DNA of 33,041 nt from GCA-003244245 sp036494005 (GCA_036494005.1 DASXOV010000006.1:1-33041); one strand, 5' to 3'. Shown: positions 12,978-21,755, numbered from the stretch's first letter. The notes: generated by a model from the sequence alone, not told the origin. A program made the numbers and translations.

Positions 12978-13843
12978 GTCCGTGCACCGTCCGTTCCGGC
13001 CGCTGCGGCCACCGCTCGCCCGGTCAGCACCCGGGCCAGATGACGGCGGTAGTCCGCGTCGGCGCTGCCGTCCGGCATCGGGCTGGTGCTCGATGCGGCG
13101 TACTCGGCCGCGGCTCGGATCGTCTCGGCGCCGGCCTGCTGACCGACCAGCGCCTGCTCGACCGCGACCGCTCGCACCGGGGTGTGACCCATGTTGGTCA
13201 ACGCCACCCTGGCCTGCGCGATGGACCCGTTCTCGGTCCACACCGCAGCCGCGACGGCAACGATCGACCAGGCCTGGGCGACCCGGTTGAACTTCTCGTA
13301 GTGGGTGCCCCAGCCGGTCTTCTTCGGGATCCGTACCTCGACGAGCACCTCGTCGGGTCCCACCGCGGTGGTGAACAGATCGACGAAGAACTCCGCGGCG
13401 GGCACGGTGCGCCGGCCGGCCGGTCCGGCGATGACCATCTCCGCATCGAGTGCCACCGCGGGCGCCAGCAGGTCACCCGCCGGGTCGGCGTGCACCAGCG
13501 CGCCTCCGAAGGTGCCCCGGTGCCGGATCTGTGGGTCGGCCACGGTCCTGGTGGCATCCGCCAGCAACGCGGCGTGCTCGGCGACCAGTGGATCGGTCAG
13601 CACGTCGTGGTGCGTGGTCATCGCGCCCACGACGATGGCATCACCGTCCTGGCGTACCCCGCGCAGCTCACCGACCCCGGCGAGGTCCACCAGCGTGGTC
13701 GGCGTGGCCAGCCGTAGTCGCAGCACCGGGATCAGGCTCTGGCCGCCGCCGAGCACTTTCGCGTCCGCACCGGCCCGGCTCATAGCTTGCACCGCCTCCT
13801 CCACGGTGGTCGGTGCAAGGTAGTCGAACGCTGCCGGGATCAC
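12974..13843 (-). CDS. coxM: Molybdenum hydroxylase medium (FAD) subunit, CoxM-like
   Basis: This is a 289-residue FAD-binding subunit that carries electrons from the iron-sulphur subunit to the acceptor. The first FAD motif is LGGGQSLIPVLRLRL (about 36-50) and the second is RHRGTFGGALVHADPAGD (TFGG in place of the common TIGG). A CO dehydrogenase flavoprotein C-terminal-like domain follows (about 180-289), including VALTNMGHTPVRA. GTG 13843 overlaps the coxL stop (GTGA) and has GGAGGT upstream; it was chosen over the longer open frame to 14311. The S-L-M order, instead of M-S-L, is what is known for form II clusters. Confidence 0.93.
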   Translation of the reverse strand: MIPAAFDYLAPTTVEEAVQAMSRAGADAKVLGGGQSLIPVLRLRLATPTTLVDLAGVGELRGVRQDGDAIVVGAMTTHHDVLTDPLVAEHAALLADATRTVADPQIRHRGTFGGALVHADPAGDLLAPAVALDAEMVIAGPAGRRTVPAAEFFVDLFTTAVGPDEVLVEVRIPKKTGWGTHYEKFNRVAQAWSIVAVAAAVWTENGSIAQARVALTNMGHTPVRAVAVEQALVGQQAGAETIRAAAEYAASSTSPMPDGSADADYRRHLARVLTGRAVAAAAGTDGART

Positions 13844-16254
13844 CGGGCACCTCCCTGATCCGAACTGGACTTGATCGCTCCTCGGGCGGACTGCACCGCC
13901 CGCCACACCCGCTGGGGTGAGCACGGCATCTCGATGTCGGAGACACCCAGGTGGCGTACCGCGTCGAGGACCGCGTTGACCACCGCGGGGGTGGAAGCGA
14001 TGGCACCCGCCTCCCCTACCCCCTTGACGCCCAGCGGGTTCGTGGTGGCCGGTGTCTCGGTCCGGTCGGTGGTGAAGTGCGGCAGGTCCGCCGCGCTGGG
14101 CACCAGGTAGTCGGCGAGCGTTGCGGTGACGAGCGTGCCGCCCTCGTCGTGGACGGCCTCCTCGTACAGCGCCTGCGCAATGCCCTGCGCCAGGCCACCG
14201 TGCACCTGCCCGTCCACGATGAGCGGATTCACCACGTGCCCGACGTCGTCCACACCGACGTAGCTGCGGATCGACACCCGGCCGGTCTCGGTGTCCACCT
14301 CGGTGGCACACAGATGGGTGCCGTGCGGGAAGGAGAAGTTCTCCGGATCGAACGTGGCCTCGGAGTCCAGGCTGGGCTCGACCCCGGCGGGCAGGTCATG
14401 GGCGGCGAAGACGGCGAGGGAGATGTCGGAGACCGTGATGCCCTTGTCGGTGCCCTTGATGGTGAATCTGCCGCGGGCGTAGTCGAGGTCGGCCTCGGAG
14501 CATTCGAGCAGGTGCGCCGCGATCGTGCGGGCCTTCTCGACCACCTTCTCCGCAGCCTTGACCACCGCGGTGCCGCCGACCGCCAGCGAGCGCGAGCCGT
14601 AGGTGTCCATGCCCTTGGGCGAGGACTGGGTGTCCCCGTGCAGCACCTCGACGTCCTCGAAATCCACGCCGAGTTGGTCGGCGACGATCTGGCTCCACGC
14701 CGTGATGTGCCCCTGGCCGTGCGGCGAGGAACCGGTGACCACCTCGACCTTGCCGGTAGGCAGCATCCGGATCGAGGCGTGTTCCCAGCCACCCGCCCCA
14801 TAACGCAGCGCTCCCAGCACCCGGGACGGCGCCAGGCCGCACATCTCGGTGTAGGTCGAGATGCCGATACCCAGCTGCACCGGGTCGCCGGCCTCCCGGC
14901 GCCTGCGCTGCTCGGCGCGCAGGCCCTGGTAGTCGAACAGCTCCTTGGCCCGCGCGGTGGCGGCCTCGTAGTTGCCCGAGTCGTAGGTCAGGGTGGCGAC
15001 CGTGGTGTAGGGGAACTCCTCGTGGGAGATCCAGTTCCGCTCCCGCAGCTCCAGCGGCTCGATACCGAGCTCGACGGCCAGCTCGTCCATGATCCGCTCG
15101 ATCGCGAAGGTGGCCTCCGGGCGTCCGGCGCCGCGGTAGGCGTCGGTCGGGGTCTTGGTGGTGAACACGTTGGTGCAGGCGAAACGATAGGCGGGGATCT
15201 TGTAGATGGAGTTGAACATGAACGCGCCCAGGATCGGGATGCCCGGGCTGACCAGCCGCAGATACGCGCCCATATCGGCGAGTAGCTCGACCGAAAGGCC
15301 GGTGACCGTCCCGTCCCGGCGCGCGGCGATCGTGATGTCCTGGATCTGGTCCCGACCGTGATGTGCCGCGACCAGCGACTCCGAGCGGGACTCGGTCCAC
15401 TTCACCGGCTTGCCCAGCCTGCGGGCGGCCAGGAACGTGATGATCTCCTCCGGGGTCACCTGCAGCTTGCCGCCGAACCCGCCGCCGACATCGGGGGCGA
15501 TGACCCGGACCTTCTGCTCGGCGATGCCCAGCGTCATGGCGACCATCAGCCGCAGGATGTGCGGCACCTGAGTCGCCGACCACATGGTGAACTGCTCCCC
15601 GGTGGGGTCCACCACCACGCTGCGCGGCTCCATGAATGCCGGGATCAGCCGCTGCTGACGGAACCGGCGCCGCACCACGACCTCGGCGTCGCGGATCGCG
15701 GCGGCCACATCGCCGCCGCTGCCGACCTCGGCCGAGTCGAACACCCACAGCGCGTTGCGGTTGGTGCCCAGCTCGGGGTGCACCAGGTCGGCGCCATCGG
15801 CCAGCGCCTCCTCCATGTCCAGCACCACCGGCAGGCCCTGGTAGTCGACCCGGATCGATTCCAGAGCGTCGACGGCCTCGGCCGCGCTGCGCGCGACGAC
15901 GACCGCGACGGCCTCACCGACGAAGTTGACCCGCTCCACCGCGAGTGCGGGCACCTGTGGCGCCACCATGTCCTCGGTGATCGGCCATGCACAGGGCAGG
16001 CTGCCCTGCTCGTCGGCGAAGTCGCGGCCGGTGAACACCGCGATCACCCCGGGGGCACGCCGGGCGGCATCGGTGTCGATCGACGCGATGGTGGCGTGCG
16101 CGGCCGGGCTGCGCAGCACCGCGAGATGCAGCATCCCGGGCAGCACGAGGTTGTCGGTCCACCGGGTCCGGCCGGTGATCAGCCGGGCGTCCTCCTTGCG
16201 CTTGCGGGCCCGCCCGAACTCGGTGGGCAGGGTGGGTTCCCGGGTGGTGGTCAT
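13840..16254 (-). CDS. coxL: Molybdenum hydroxylase large subunit, form II CoxL-like
   Basis: This 804-residue catalytic subunit binds the molybdopterin-cytosine-dinucleotide-type cofactor. It has an N-terminal ald/xanthine dehydrogenase a/b hammerhead region (EFGRARKRKEDARLITGRTR, then LPGMLHLAVLRSPAAHA). The cofactor motif GGGFGGK follows, and the active-site loop is AYRGAGR (372-378). GVGEAGA contains the catalytic glutamate (about 748). The loop is decisive: form I CO dehydrogenases have AYRCSFR with the copper-ligand cysteine, which is absent here. The true substrate is therefore unknown; a general aldehyde/heterocycle-type hydroxylase is possible. ATG 16254 overlaps the coxS stop by 4 nt. 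It is often annotated simply as CO dehydrogenase. Confidence 0.95.
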   Translation of the reverse strand: MTTTREPTLPTEFGRARKRKEDARLITGRTRWTDNLVLPGMLHLAVLRSPAAHATIASIDTDAARRAPGVIAVFTGRDFADEQGSLPCAWPITEDMVAPQVPALAVERVNFVGEAVAVVVARSAAEAVDALESIRVDYQGLPVVLDMEEALADGADLVHPELGTNRNALWVFDSAEVGSGGDVAAAIRDAEVVVRRRFRQQRLIPAFMEPRSVVVDPTGEQFTMWSATQVPHILRLMVAMTLGIAEQKVRVIAPDVGGGFGGKLQVTPEEIITFLAARRLGKPVKWTESRSESLVAAHHGRDQIQDITIAARRDGTVTGLSVELLADMGAYLRLVSPGIPILGAFMFNSIYKIPAYRFACTNVFTTKTPTDAYRGAGRPEATFAIERIMDELAVELGIEPLELRERNWISHEEFPYTTVATLTYDSGNYEAATARAKELFDYQGLRAEQRRRREAGDPVQLGIGISTYTEMCGLAPSRVLGALRYGAGGWEHASIRMLPTGKVEVVTGSSPHGQGHITAWSQIVADQLGVDFEDVEVLHGDTQSSPKGMDTYGSRSLAVGGTAVVKAAEKVVEKARTIAAHLLECSEADLDYARGRFTIKGTDKGITVSDISLAVFAAHDLPAGVEPSLDSEATFDPENFSFPHGTHLCATEVDTETGRVSIRSYVGVDDVGHVVNPLIVDGQVHGGLAQGIAQALYEEAVHDEGGTLVTATLADYLVPSAADLPHFTTDRTETPATTNPLGVKGVGEAGAIASTPAVVNAVLDAVRHLGVSDIEMPCSPQRVWRAVQSARGAIKSSSDQGGAR

Positions 16255-16784
16255 CGGCTGCTCCCGGTGCCGGCGGCGCTGGGCTGTGCTGCGGCGGGAT
16301 CGCCGGATCCGCTGCCGTTCGCGGTCATCTTGTGCGCCGCGTCGCGCACCGCACGCACGATGTTCTGGTAGCCCGTGCACCGGCAGAGGTTGCCCTCCAG
16401 GCCCACGCGCACGGTCTGCTCATCGGGGTCGGGATCGTCGCCGAGCAGATCGATCGCCTGCATGATCATTCCGGGGGTGCAGAAACCGCACTGCAGGGCG
16501 TGGTTGTCATGAAAGGCCTGCTGTACCGGGTGCAGGTCCCCGCCGGAAGCTAAACCCTCGATGGTGGTGACATCGCCACCATCGACCTGGACCGCGAAGA
16601 CCGAACAGGACTTCACACTGCGGCCATTGAGGTGCACGGTGCATGCGCCGCAGTTACTGGTGTCGCAACCCACCACGGTTCCGACCTTACCCAATTTCTC
16701 TCTCAGATAATGCACCAAGAGTGTGCGTGGTTCGACGTCGTCAAGATATGAAACACCGTCAACCATTACATTGATGCGTGTCAC
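16251..16784 (-). CDS. coxS: Molybdenum hydroxylase small (2Fe-2S) subunit, CoxS-like
   Basis: This 177-residue iron-sulphur subunit passes electrons from the molybdenum centre to FAD. The plant-type ferredoxin cluster is held by Cys40, Cys45, Cys48 and Cys60 (GCDTSNCGACTV). The second cluster is held by Cys99, Cys102, Cys134 and Cys136 (CGFC and LCRC). All eight ligands are present. The last 25 residues are a Gly/Ser/Ala-rich extension beyond the usual 155-160 residue length. GTG 16784 has GAGGAG 7-8 nt upstream. It is the first gene of the coxSLMG operon; every gene junction in the operon is a 4-nt overlap, so the proteins are probably made in fixed ratio. Confidence 0.96.
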   Translation of the reverse strand: MTRINVMVDGVSYLDDVEPRTLLVHYLREKLGKVGTVVGCDTSNCGACTVHLNGRSVKSCSVFAVQVDGGDVTTIEGLASGGDLHPVQQAFHDNHALQCGFCTPGMIMQAIDLLGDDPDPDEQTVRVGLEGNLCRCTGYQNIVRAVRDAAHKMTANGSGSGDPAAAQPSAAGTGSSR

Positions 16785-17118
16785 GGGCTTACTCCTCGTT
16801 GAGTCGGCGCGTTAATCGCATAGGTGGTGGCCCTGGTGACCACAGCGTCACCGGACAACCGCTCAACGTTACTATCACAACCTCGCCGGCGACGCCGGAC
16901 GGAGCGCCGACCACCGATCGGGATGACATCCAGAACCCCGTGAGTATTCGCCGTGGAATTCCGTAAGTACGTCACATCTAACTATGAGACCCCGCATACG
17001 CGGAGTTCATGTTGTCCTGGCCTACCGGGTCGCCCACTCGGTCACCGGGTCGGTCACCGGGTCGGTCACCGGCCGGACACGCTGCGCCCGGCACTGCGTC
17101 CCGGTCCTCCCGGGAGGA
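16785..17118 (-). promoter_or_regulatory. Cox upstream region with GGTNACC motifs and inverted repeats
   Basis: No gene is supported in this 334-bp gap. It holds GGTGAC-N6-GTCACC, a perfect inverted repeat (16835-16852) about 50 nt upstream of coxS. Three tandem 12-bp units GGTCACCGGGTC (17040-17072, last one partial) each contain CGGT-C-ACCG. An A/T-richer stretch at 16930-16990 is a likely location for the operon promoter, though no good -35/-10 pair was identified. The repeated GGTNACC word suggests an operator for a dimeric regulator (inference). TCCTCCCGGGAGGA (17105-17118) abuts the dehydrogenase stop codon and may be part of a terminator. Confidence 0.45.
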
Positions 17119-18018
17119 TCAGTCCCCGCCCGCCGACACGGTCACGTTCGGTTCGGCGACAGAAGTGCCCGGTGGTATCCGCTTCTCCAGCCCGAATGGT
17201 TCGAGATAGTCGCCCAGCGCCCCTTGGAAAGCGGCGTCGACGTCTTCGGGTCGCCATTCCTCACCGCGCAACACCGGCTCCTTGAATTCCGGTTGACGCA
17301 CAATGTGCAACTGGTCGCCGGTGAACCGGATGACCTGCCCGGTGATGTCCACCGAACGATCCGAGAGCAGGTAGGTGATCAGCGGGGCGATTCGTTGCGG
17401 GGTCCGCTCGGGAGTGCAGCGCAACCGGGCGGCCGGGGACGCCTCCACCAGACGGGTCCAGGCCAGCGGACACACGGCATTGACCCGCACGCCCAGCCCT
17501 TCCAGGTCCAGTGCCCAGGAATAGGTGAGCGAGGCGACTGCACCCTTCGACGCGGAGTAGGTGCCCGCCCTGCGCTGCCCGAGCAACGAGCCGGAGGCGA
17601 TGTTGACGATCGACCCGGTGCGCTGCCTGCGCATCACCCGCGCGGCGGCGATGCTGCAGTACAGCAGGCCGAGGACGTTCACCTCGATGAGTTCACGGGC
17701 GGCCTCGACGTTCTCCGCCCACGGCAGTGCCTCATGGCGCAGACCCGCGTTGTTCACCAGGCCATCGACCCGGCCGAACTCAGCGAGACAGCGCTCGACG
17801 ATCGCGCTGGCCTGGTCCGGATCGCGGACCGACTGCGCGCTGGCCACCGCTCTGCCTCCGGCATCGGTGATCCGGTCGGCCACAGCCTCGGCAAGCTCCC
17901 CCTCGACGTCATTGACCACCACGTTGGCCCCCGCCCGCGCCGCGTGCACCGCATAGGCCTCCCCGAGACCGCGGCCCGCCCCGGTGACCACCACCGCCTT
18001 GCCCTTGAGTAGGTCCAT
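17119..18018 (-). CDS. Short-chain dehydrogenase/reductase
   Basis: This 299-residue protein is a classical SDR with a Rossmann fold. The cofactor motif is TGAGRGLG (about residues 12-19), with NNAG near 92, a catalytic Ser region IVNIASGS, and YSASKGA carrying the catalytic Tyr and Lys. VNDVEGE after strand 2 has an acidic residue that favours NAD over NADP. The C-terminal 70 residues extend beyond the core and resemble the longer SDRs found in acyl-CoA and steroid catabolic contexts; the substrate is not deducible. ATG 18018 has GGGTGGG upstream and starts the Rossmann fold directly; the frame open to 18249 was not used. It sits between map and the cox operon on the same strand. Confidence 0.92.
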   Translation of the reverse strand: MDLLKGKAVVVTGAGRGLGEAYAVHAARAGANVVVNDVEGELAEAVADRITDAGGRAVASAQSVRDPDQASAIVERCLAEFGRVDGLVNNAGLRHEALPWAENVEAARELIEVNVLGLLYCSIAAARVMRRQRTGSIVNIASGSLLGQRRAGTYSASKGAVASLTYSWALDLEGLGVRVNAVCPLAWTRLVEASPAARLRCTPERTPQRIAPLITYLLSDRSVDITGQVIRFTGDQLHIVRQPEFKEPVLRGEEWRPEDVDAAFQGALGDYLEPFGLEKRIPPGTSVAEPNVTVSAGGD

Positions 18019-18181
18019 GGCTGCCCACCCTTCCCCGCTCGGCGCCACCGATCCCGGCGACACCACCAGTCTCCGGTGCTGATTCACCTGAAGTGGTGGG
18101 TGTTCGGCCAAGTGTTGTTGACCAGCGCTCAACGGGTGCATCGGCTCCGGCAAGTGGGCGGTCACCCGCGGCCAGCTGCGG
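18019..18181. other. Gap between map and SDR
   Basis: This 163-bp gap has no supported gene. A small inverted repeat GTTGA-N7-TCAAC (18117-18133) could contribute to termination after map, but it is too short to be convincing. It is where the ribosomal block stops and accessory genes begin. Confidence 0.3.
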
Positions 18182-18997
18182 CTACTCAGTGGTGAGCAGT
18201 AGTGGCCCTTCGTCGGTGATGGCGATCGAGTGCTCCCAGTGCACCGCACGGGAACCGTCCACGGTCACCACGGTCCAGCCGTCGTTGAGCTCCTCGGTGA
18301 GGTGACTTCCGGCTGTGAGCATCGGCTCGATCGCCAGGGCCATCCCGGTCACCAGGTGGGGGCCACGGCCGGGGCGACCGACATTGGGCAGGAAGGGGTC
18401 CATGTGCATGGCGGTACCGATGCCGTGCCCGCCGTAGTCGGCCACGATCCCGTAGGACACCCCGTCCGCGGCCGCCGCGGCCAGTGCGGCCGACTCGACG
18501 GCGTGTGAGATGTCGGTCAGCCGCCCCCCTGGCCTGGCCGCCGCGATGCCGGCCGCCAAAGCGGACCGGCAGGCCGCCGAGAGCCGTGCGTCAGCTGCCG
18601 AGCTGGTACCGATCTGCACCGTCACCGCAGCGTCACCGTGCCAGCCGTCGAGAATCGCGCCGCAGTCCAGCGACACCAGGTCACCCTCGGCGAGAACCTG
18701 CTCGCGGCTCGGAATCCCATGCACCACCTGGTGGTTCACCGAGCTGCATATCGAAGCCGGAAATCCGTGGTAGCCCTTGAAGGACGGCACCGCGCCGGCC
18801 TCCCGGATCGACTGTTCGGCGAGTTCGTCGAGTTGCCCGGTACTCACCGAGGCACGCGCGTTCTGTTCGAGCAACCGCAAGGTCCGGGCGACCACTGCAC
18901 CGGCGGCCCGCATCGCCTCGACCTCGCCAGGCGACTTCAGCTCGATACTTCTGCCTCGCAGTTTCCGCACTACGGCGCGCACCCCACCCCCGGTCAT
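18182..18997 (-). CDS. map: Type I methionine aminopeptidase
   Basis: This 271-residue enzyme removes the initiator methionine from new proteins. The metal ligands of the pita-bread fold are visible: DCGAILDGWHGD (two Asp), GHGIG (His), EPM (Glu) and WEHS (Glu). The YHGFPASICSSVNHQVVHG segment provides the substrate-pocket histidine. The chain begins at the catalytic domain without an SH3-linker extension. It follows adk with a 12-nt gap, as usual in the secY-adk-map segment. Downstream the usual infA is missing; a 163-bp gap and the SDR gene follow. Confidence 0.97.
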   Translation of the reverse strand: MTGGGVRAVVRKLRGRSIELKSPGEVEAMRAAGAVVARTLRLLEQNARASVSTGQLDELAEQSIREAGAVPSFKGYHGFPASICSSVNHQVVHGIPSREQVLAEGDLVSLDCGAILDGWHGDAAVTVQIGTSSAADARLSAACRSALAAGIAAARPGGRLTDISHAVESAALAAAAADGVSYGIVADYGGHGIGTAMHMDPFLPNVGRPGRGPHLVTGMALAIEPMLTAGSHLTEELNDGWTVVTVDGSRAVHWEHSIAITDEGPLLLTTE

Positions 18998-19009
18998 GGC
19001 ACGCCTACG

Positions 19010-19561
19010 CTACGCCGGACCACGGAGCGCGGCCAGTGCCCGAGCCGTCACATCCTCGATGGAGCCGACAGCGGGTACCGAGACCAACCGATCGGCATAA
19101 AAGTGGAGCAGCGGCGCGGTCTCCACGCGATACACGTGCTGACGGTGCCGGATGACGCCCTCGTTGTCGTCTTCGCGTCCGCGGGCCAGTAGCCGCCCGA
19201 TCACCACATCCTCGGGCACGTCGAGCTGCAGTACGACGTCGAGGTCACAGTCTCGGTCGCGCAGCATGGCGGCCAGCACCTCCGCCTGCGGGACGGTGCG
19301 GGGGAAACCGTCGAGCAGGAACCCGGCCTCACAGTCCTCTTCGCTCAGCCGCTCGCGGACCATCTCGTTGGTGACCTGGTCGGGCACGAGCTTGCCGGAG
19401 TCCAGGTACTCCTTGACCATCTTGCCGAGCTTCGTTTCGGCCCCGACGTGTTCGCGGAACAAGTCCCCGGTGGAGATGTGTGGCACGCCGAGTTCCTTAC
19501 TCAGCACAGCGGCCTGGGTACCCTTTCCCGCGCCTGGTGGGCCGACGATGAGGATACGCAC
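19010..19561 (-). CDS. adk: Adenylate kinase
   Basis: This 183-residue enzyme interconverts ATP + AMP and two ADP. The P-loop is GPPGAGKGTQ (residues 7-16), the AMP-binding segment is STGDLFR, and GFLLDGFPRT is the core signature. The LID is short (REDDNEGVIRHR) without zinc cysteines, so this is the short form found in mycobacteria and relatives. GTG 19561 shares one base with the secY TAG stop (TAGTG), so translation is likely coupled. map follows after 12 nt. Confidence 0.97.
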   Translation of the reverse strand: MRILIVGPPGAGKGTQAAVLSKELGVPHISTGDLFREHVGAETKLGKMVKEYLDSGKLVPDQVTNEMVRERLSEEDCEAGFLLDGFPRTVPQAEVLAAMLRDRDCDLDVVLQLDVPEDVVIGRLLARGREDDNEGVIRHRQHVYRVETAPLLHFYADRLVSVPAVGSIEDVTARALAALRGPA

Positions 19562-20883
19562 TAGCGGAGGAACCCTTCGTAGTTGCGCTGCATCAGCTGA
19601 CTCTCGATCTGCTTCACCGTGTCCAGCCCCACGCCGACCATGATCAGCACAGCGGTGCCGCCGAACGGGAAGTTCTGGTTCTGCCCGCTACCGGTGATGT
19701 CGAGGAACAGGTTGGGCAGCACAGCTACGGTGCCCAGATACAACGAGCCGGGCAGGGTGATGCGGCTCAGTACGAAGTTCAGGTATTCGGCGGTGGGACG
19801 CCCAGGGCGGATACCGGGGATGAACCCACCGAACTTCCTCATCTCCTCGGCGCGTTCTTCCGGGTTGAACGTGATCGCCACATAGAAGTACGTGAAGAAG
19901 ATGATCATCAAGAAGTACGCGGCTATGTGGACCGGGTTCGACGGATCGGCCAGATAGCGGCTGATGAACGTCTGCCACCAGCTCGGCTGGGGGTTCGTCG
20001 ACGAGGTGGTGAGGGTGAGGATCAAGTTCGGCAGGTAGAGCAGCGACGAACCGAAGATGACCTGGATGACACCGGCCTGGTTCACCTTCAGAGGCAGATA
20101 GGTGGAGGTGCCGCCGTACATGCGGCGCCCGATCATCCGCTTGGCGTACTGCACCGGGATTCGCCGCTGGCCCTGCTCGATGAACACGACGCTGGCAATG
20201 ATCGCCAGACCGAAGAGGCATACGAAGAAGAACACCAGGGCGCTGTTGCGGTCCAGGATGTTCTTGCCCTCAGTGGGAATACGGGCGGCGATAGAGCAGA
20301 AGATGAGGATCGACATGCCGTTGCCGACGCCACGCTCGGTGATGAGCTCGCCGAGCCACATGACGACCGCGGTGCCCGATGTCATCACGACGACGATGAC
20401 GACCAGGTTAAATACGGACTTGTCCGGGATGGGCGGCTGGGAGCAGTTCGGGAACAGCTGACCGCGTACCGCCAGCGCCACGATGCCGGTGGACTGCAGG
20501 ATGGCGAGCGCCACCGTCAGATATCGGGTGTACTGGGTCAGTTTGTTCTGACCCGACTGCCCTTCCTTTTTCAGCTCCTCGAATCGCGGAATCACCACCG
20601 TGAGCAACTGAATGATGATACTCGCGGTGATATAGGGCATGATACCCAGCGCGAATACTGCCAGTTTCAGTAACGCCCCGCCACTGAACAGGTTGATCAG
20701 CGAGAAGACGTCGGCGTTCGGCCCGCCCTGCGCCTGGTCGAGGCACAGGTTGATGTTGTGATAGGAGATCCCTGGTGAGGGCAGCACCGAGCCGAGCCGG
20801 TAGACCACCACGATCCCGAGCGTGAACAGGATCTTGCGGCGGAGATCCGGCGTCGCGAGAGCCGAGCGGAAGGCGCCGAGCAC
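19561..20883 (-). CDS. secY: Preprotein translocase subunit SecY
   Basis: This 440-residue protein is the central channel of the SecYEG translocon in the cytoplasmic membrane. It begins MLGAFRSALATPDLRRKILFTLGIVVVYRLGS. It shows the plug-side PGISY region, multiple hydrophobic helices consistent with ten membrane spans, the FPFGGTAVLIMVGVGLDT C-terminal helix, and the ending QLMQRNYEGFLR. GTG 20883 is preceded by AGGAGGT at 5 nt, which decides the start over the longer frame to 20967. It is separated from rplO by 242 bp and overlaps adk by one base. Confidence 0.97.
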   Translation of the reverse strand: MLGAFRSALATPDLRRKILFTLGIVVVYRLGSVLPSPGISYHNINLCLDQAQGGPNADVFSLINLFSGGALLKLAVFALGIMPYITASIIIQLLTVVIPRFEELKKEGQSGQNKLTQYTRYLTVALAILQSTGIVALAVRGQLFPNCSQPPIPDKSVFNLVVIVVVMTSGTAVVMWLGELITERGVGNGMSILIFCSIAARIPTEGKNILDRNSALVFFFVCLFGLAIIASVVFIEQGQRRIPVQYAKRMIGRRMYGGTSTYLPLKVNQAGVIQVIFGSSLLYLPNLILTLTTSSTNPQPSWWQTFISRYLADPSNPVHIAAYFLMIIFFTYFYVAITFNPEERAEEMRKFGGFIPGIRPGRPTAEYLNFVLSRITLPGSLYLGTVAVLPNLFLDITGSGQNQNFPFGGTAVLIMVGVGLDTVKQIESQLMQRNYEGFLR

Positions 20884-21125
20884 TCCTACCTCCTGGGCAC
20901 GGCCGTCGTGGGGCCGACGTCGATCGTGGACCGGCAGTCGCACCGCCGGGGGCGGTAACCGGACCATCTCTGGGGACGGACCGGCGGGCGCCGGCCGAAG
21001 TCTCCTGCCCTGCGGCCGACAGCGCCAACAGCGTATCCGAGCGCTTCGGGACCGGGAGCGGGCACCGTGCTATCGGCACCCGCCCGCACCGTCCACCGCA
21101 CGTGCACCACTGCTGCGCTGCCCGG
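20884..21125. other. GC-rich gap between rplO and secY
   Basis: This 242-bp gap is unusually long within an otherwise packed operon. Apart from the secY ribosome-binding site at its left end, nothing convincing is seen. A separate promoter for secY-adk-map is possible. Confidence 0.3.
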
Positions 21126-21569
21126 CTAGAGCTCGGTGGTGCTGCCGCCCGCCGCAGCGATCTTGTCGCGGGCGGAGCCGGAGAAGGCCTGGGCACTGAT
21201 CTGGAGGCAGACCCCACCGAGGTCTCCGTCGCCGAGCACCTTGACCGGTAGCCCCTTGCGCACCGCTCCGGCCTCGACGAGCTGCTGCGGCCCCACGGCG
21301 CCCCCTTGCGGGAACAACCTGGCCAGGTCGCCCACATTGACCACCTGGTACTCGACGCGGAAGCGGTTGCGAAAGCCCTTGAGCTTCGGCAGCCGCATGT
21401 GGATCGGCATCTGGCCGCCCTCGAAGCCGGCGGGCACGTTCTTGCGGGCCTTGGTGCCCTTGGTCCCGCGGCCCGCGGATTTGCCCTTCGACGCCTCGCC
21501 ACGACCGACCCGGGTCTTGGCTGTCTTCGCGCCAGGCGCCGGACGAAGGTGATGGATCTTGATGGTCAC
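21126..21569 (-). CDS. rplO: 50S ribosomal protein L15
   Basis: This 147-residue large-subunit protein binds 23S rRNA late in assembly. It shows the basic glycine-rich N-terminus with GRGTKGTKARKNVPAGFEGG, then MPIHMRLPKLKGF and the C-terminal VCLQISAQAFSGSARDKI segment. GTG 21569 overlaps the rpmD stop by 4 nt (GTGA). It is the last ribosomal gene before the gap preceding secY. Confidence 0.97.
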   Translation of the reverse strand: MTIKIHHLRPAPGAKTAKTRVGRGEASKGKSAGRGTKGTKARKNVPAGFEGGQMPIHMRLPKLKGFRNRFRVEYQVVNVGDLARLFPQGGAVGPQQLVEAGAVRKGLPVKVLGDGDLGGVCLQISAQAFSGSARDKIAAAGGSTTEL

Positions 21570-21754
21570 TTCGAGTCGACCTCCTCCACCGCCACCAGGT
21601 GGCGGACGGTGGCGATCATGCCGCGGATCTGGGAGTCGTCCTCCCGGACCACGGACTGCCGGATCTTGCGCAGCCCGAGCGAGCGCAACGTCGCACGTTG
21701 GTTGCGCTGACTGCCAATGGTGCTGCGGACCTGGGTGACCTTAAGTTTGCCCAC
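21566..21754 (-). CDS. rpmD: 50S ribosomal protein L30
   Basis: This 62-residue small 23S rRNA-binding protein contains LKVTQVRSTIGSQRNQRATL and LGLRKIRQSVVREDDSQIRG. The length and both signature segments match bacterial L30. It begins with GTG directly after rpsE (1-nt gap) and overlaps rplO by 4 nt. Confidence 0.96.
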   Translation of the reverse strand: MGKLKVTQVRSTIGSQRNQRATLRSLGLRKIRQSVVREDDSQIRGMIATVRHLVAVEEVDSK

Positions 21755-21755
21755 G

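Noticed and set aside
15123..15144. Calling coxL a carbon monoxide dehydrogenase of form I
   Set aside because: The active-site loop is AYRGAGR, lacking the AYRCSFR cysteine that binds copper in true form I enzymes.
16781..16975. Small minus-strand frame of 64 codons just upstream of coxS
   Set aside because: It overlaps coxS, has no family resemblance and no good ribosome-binding site, and lies in the presumed promoter region.
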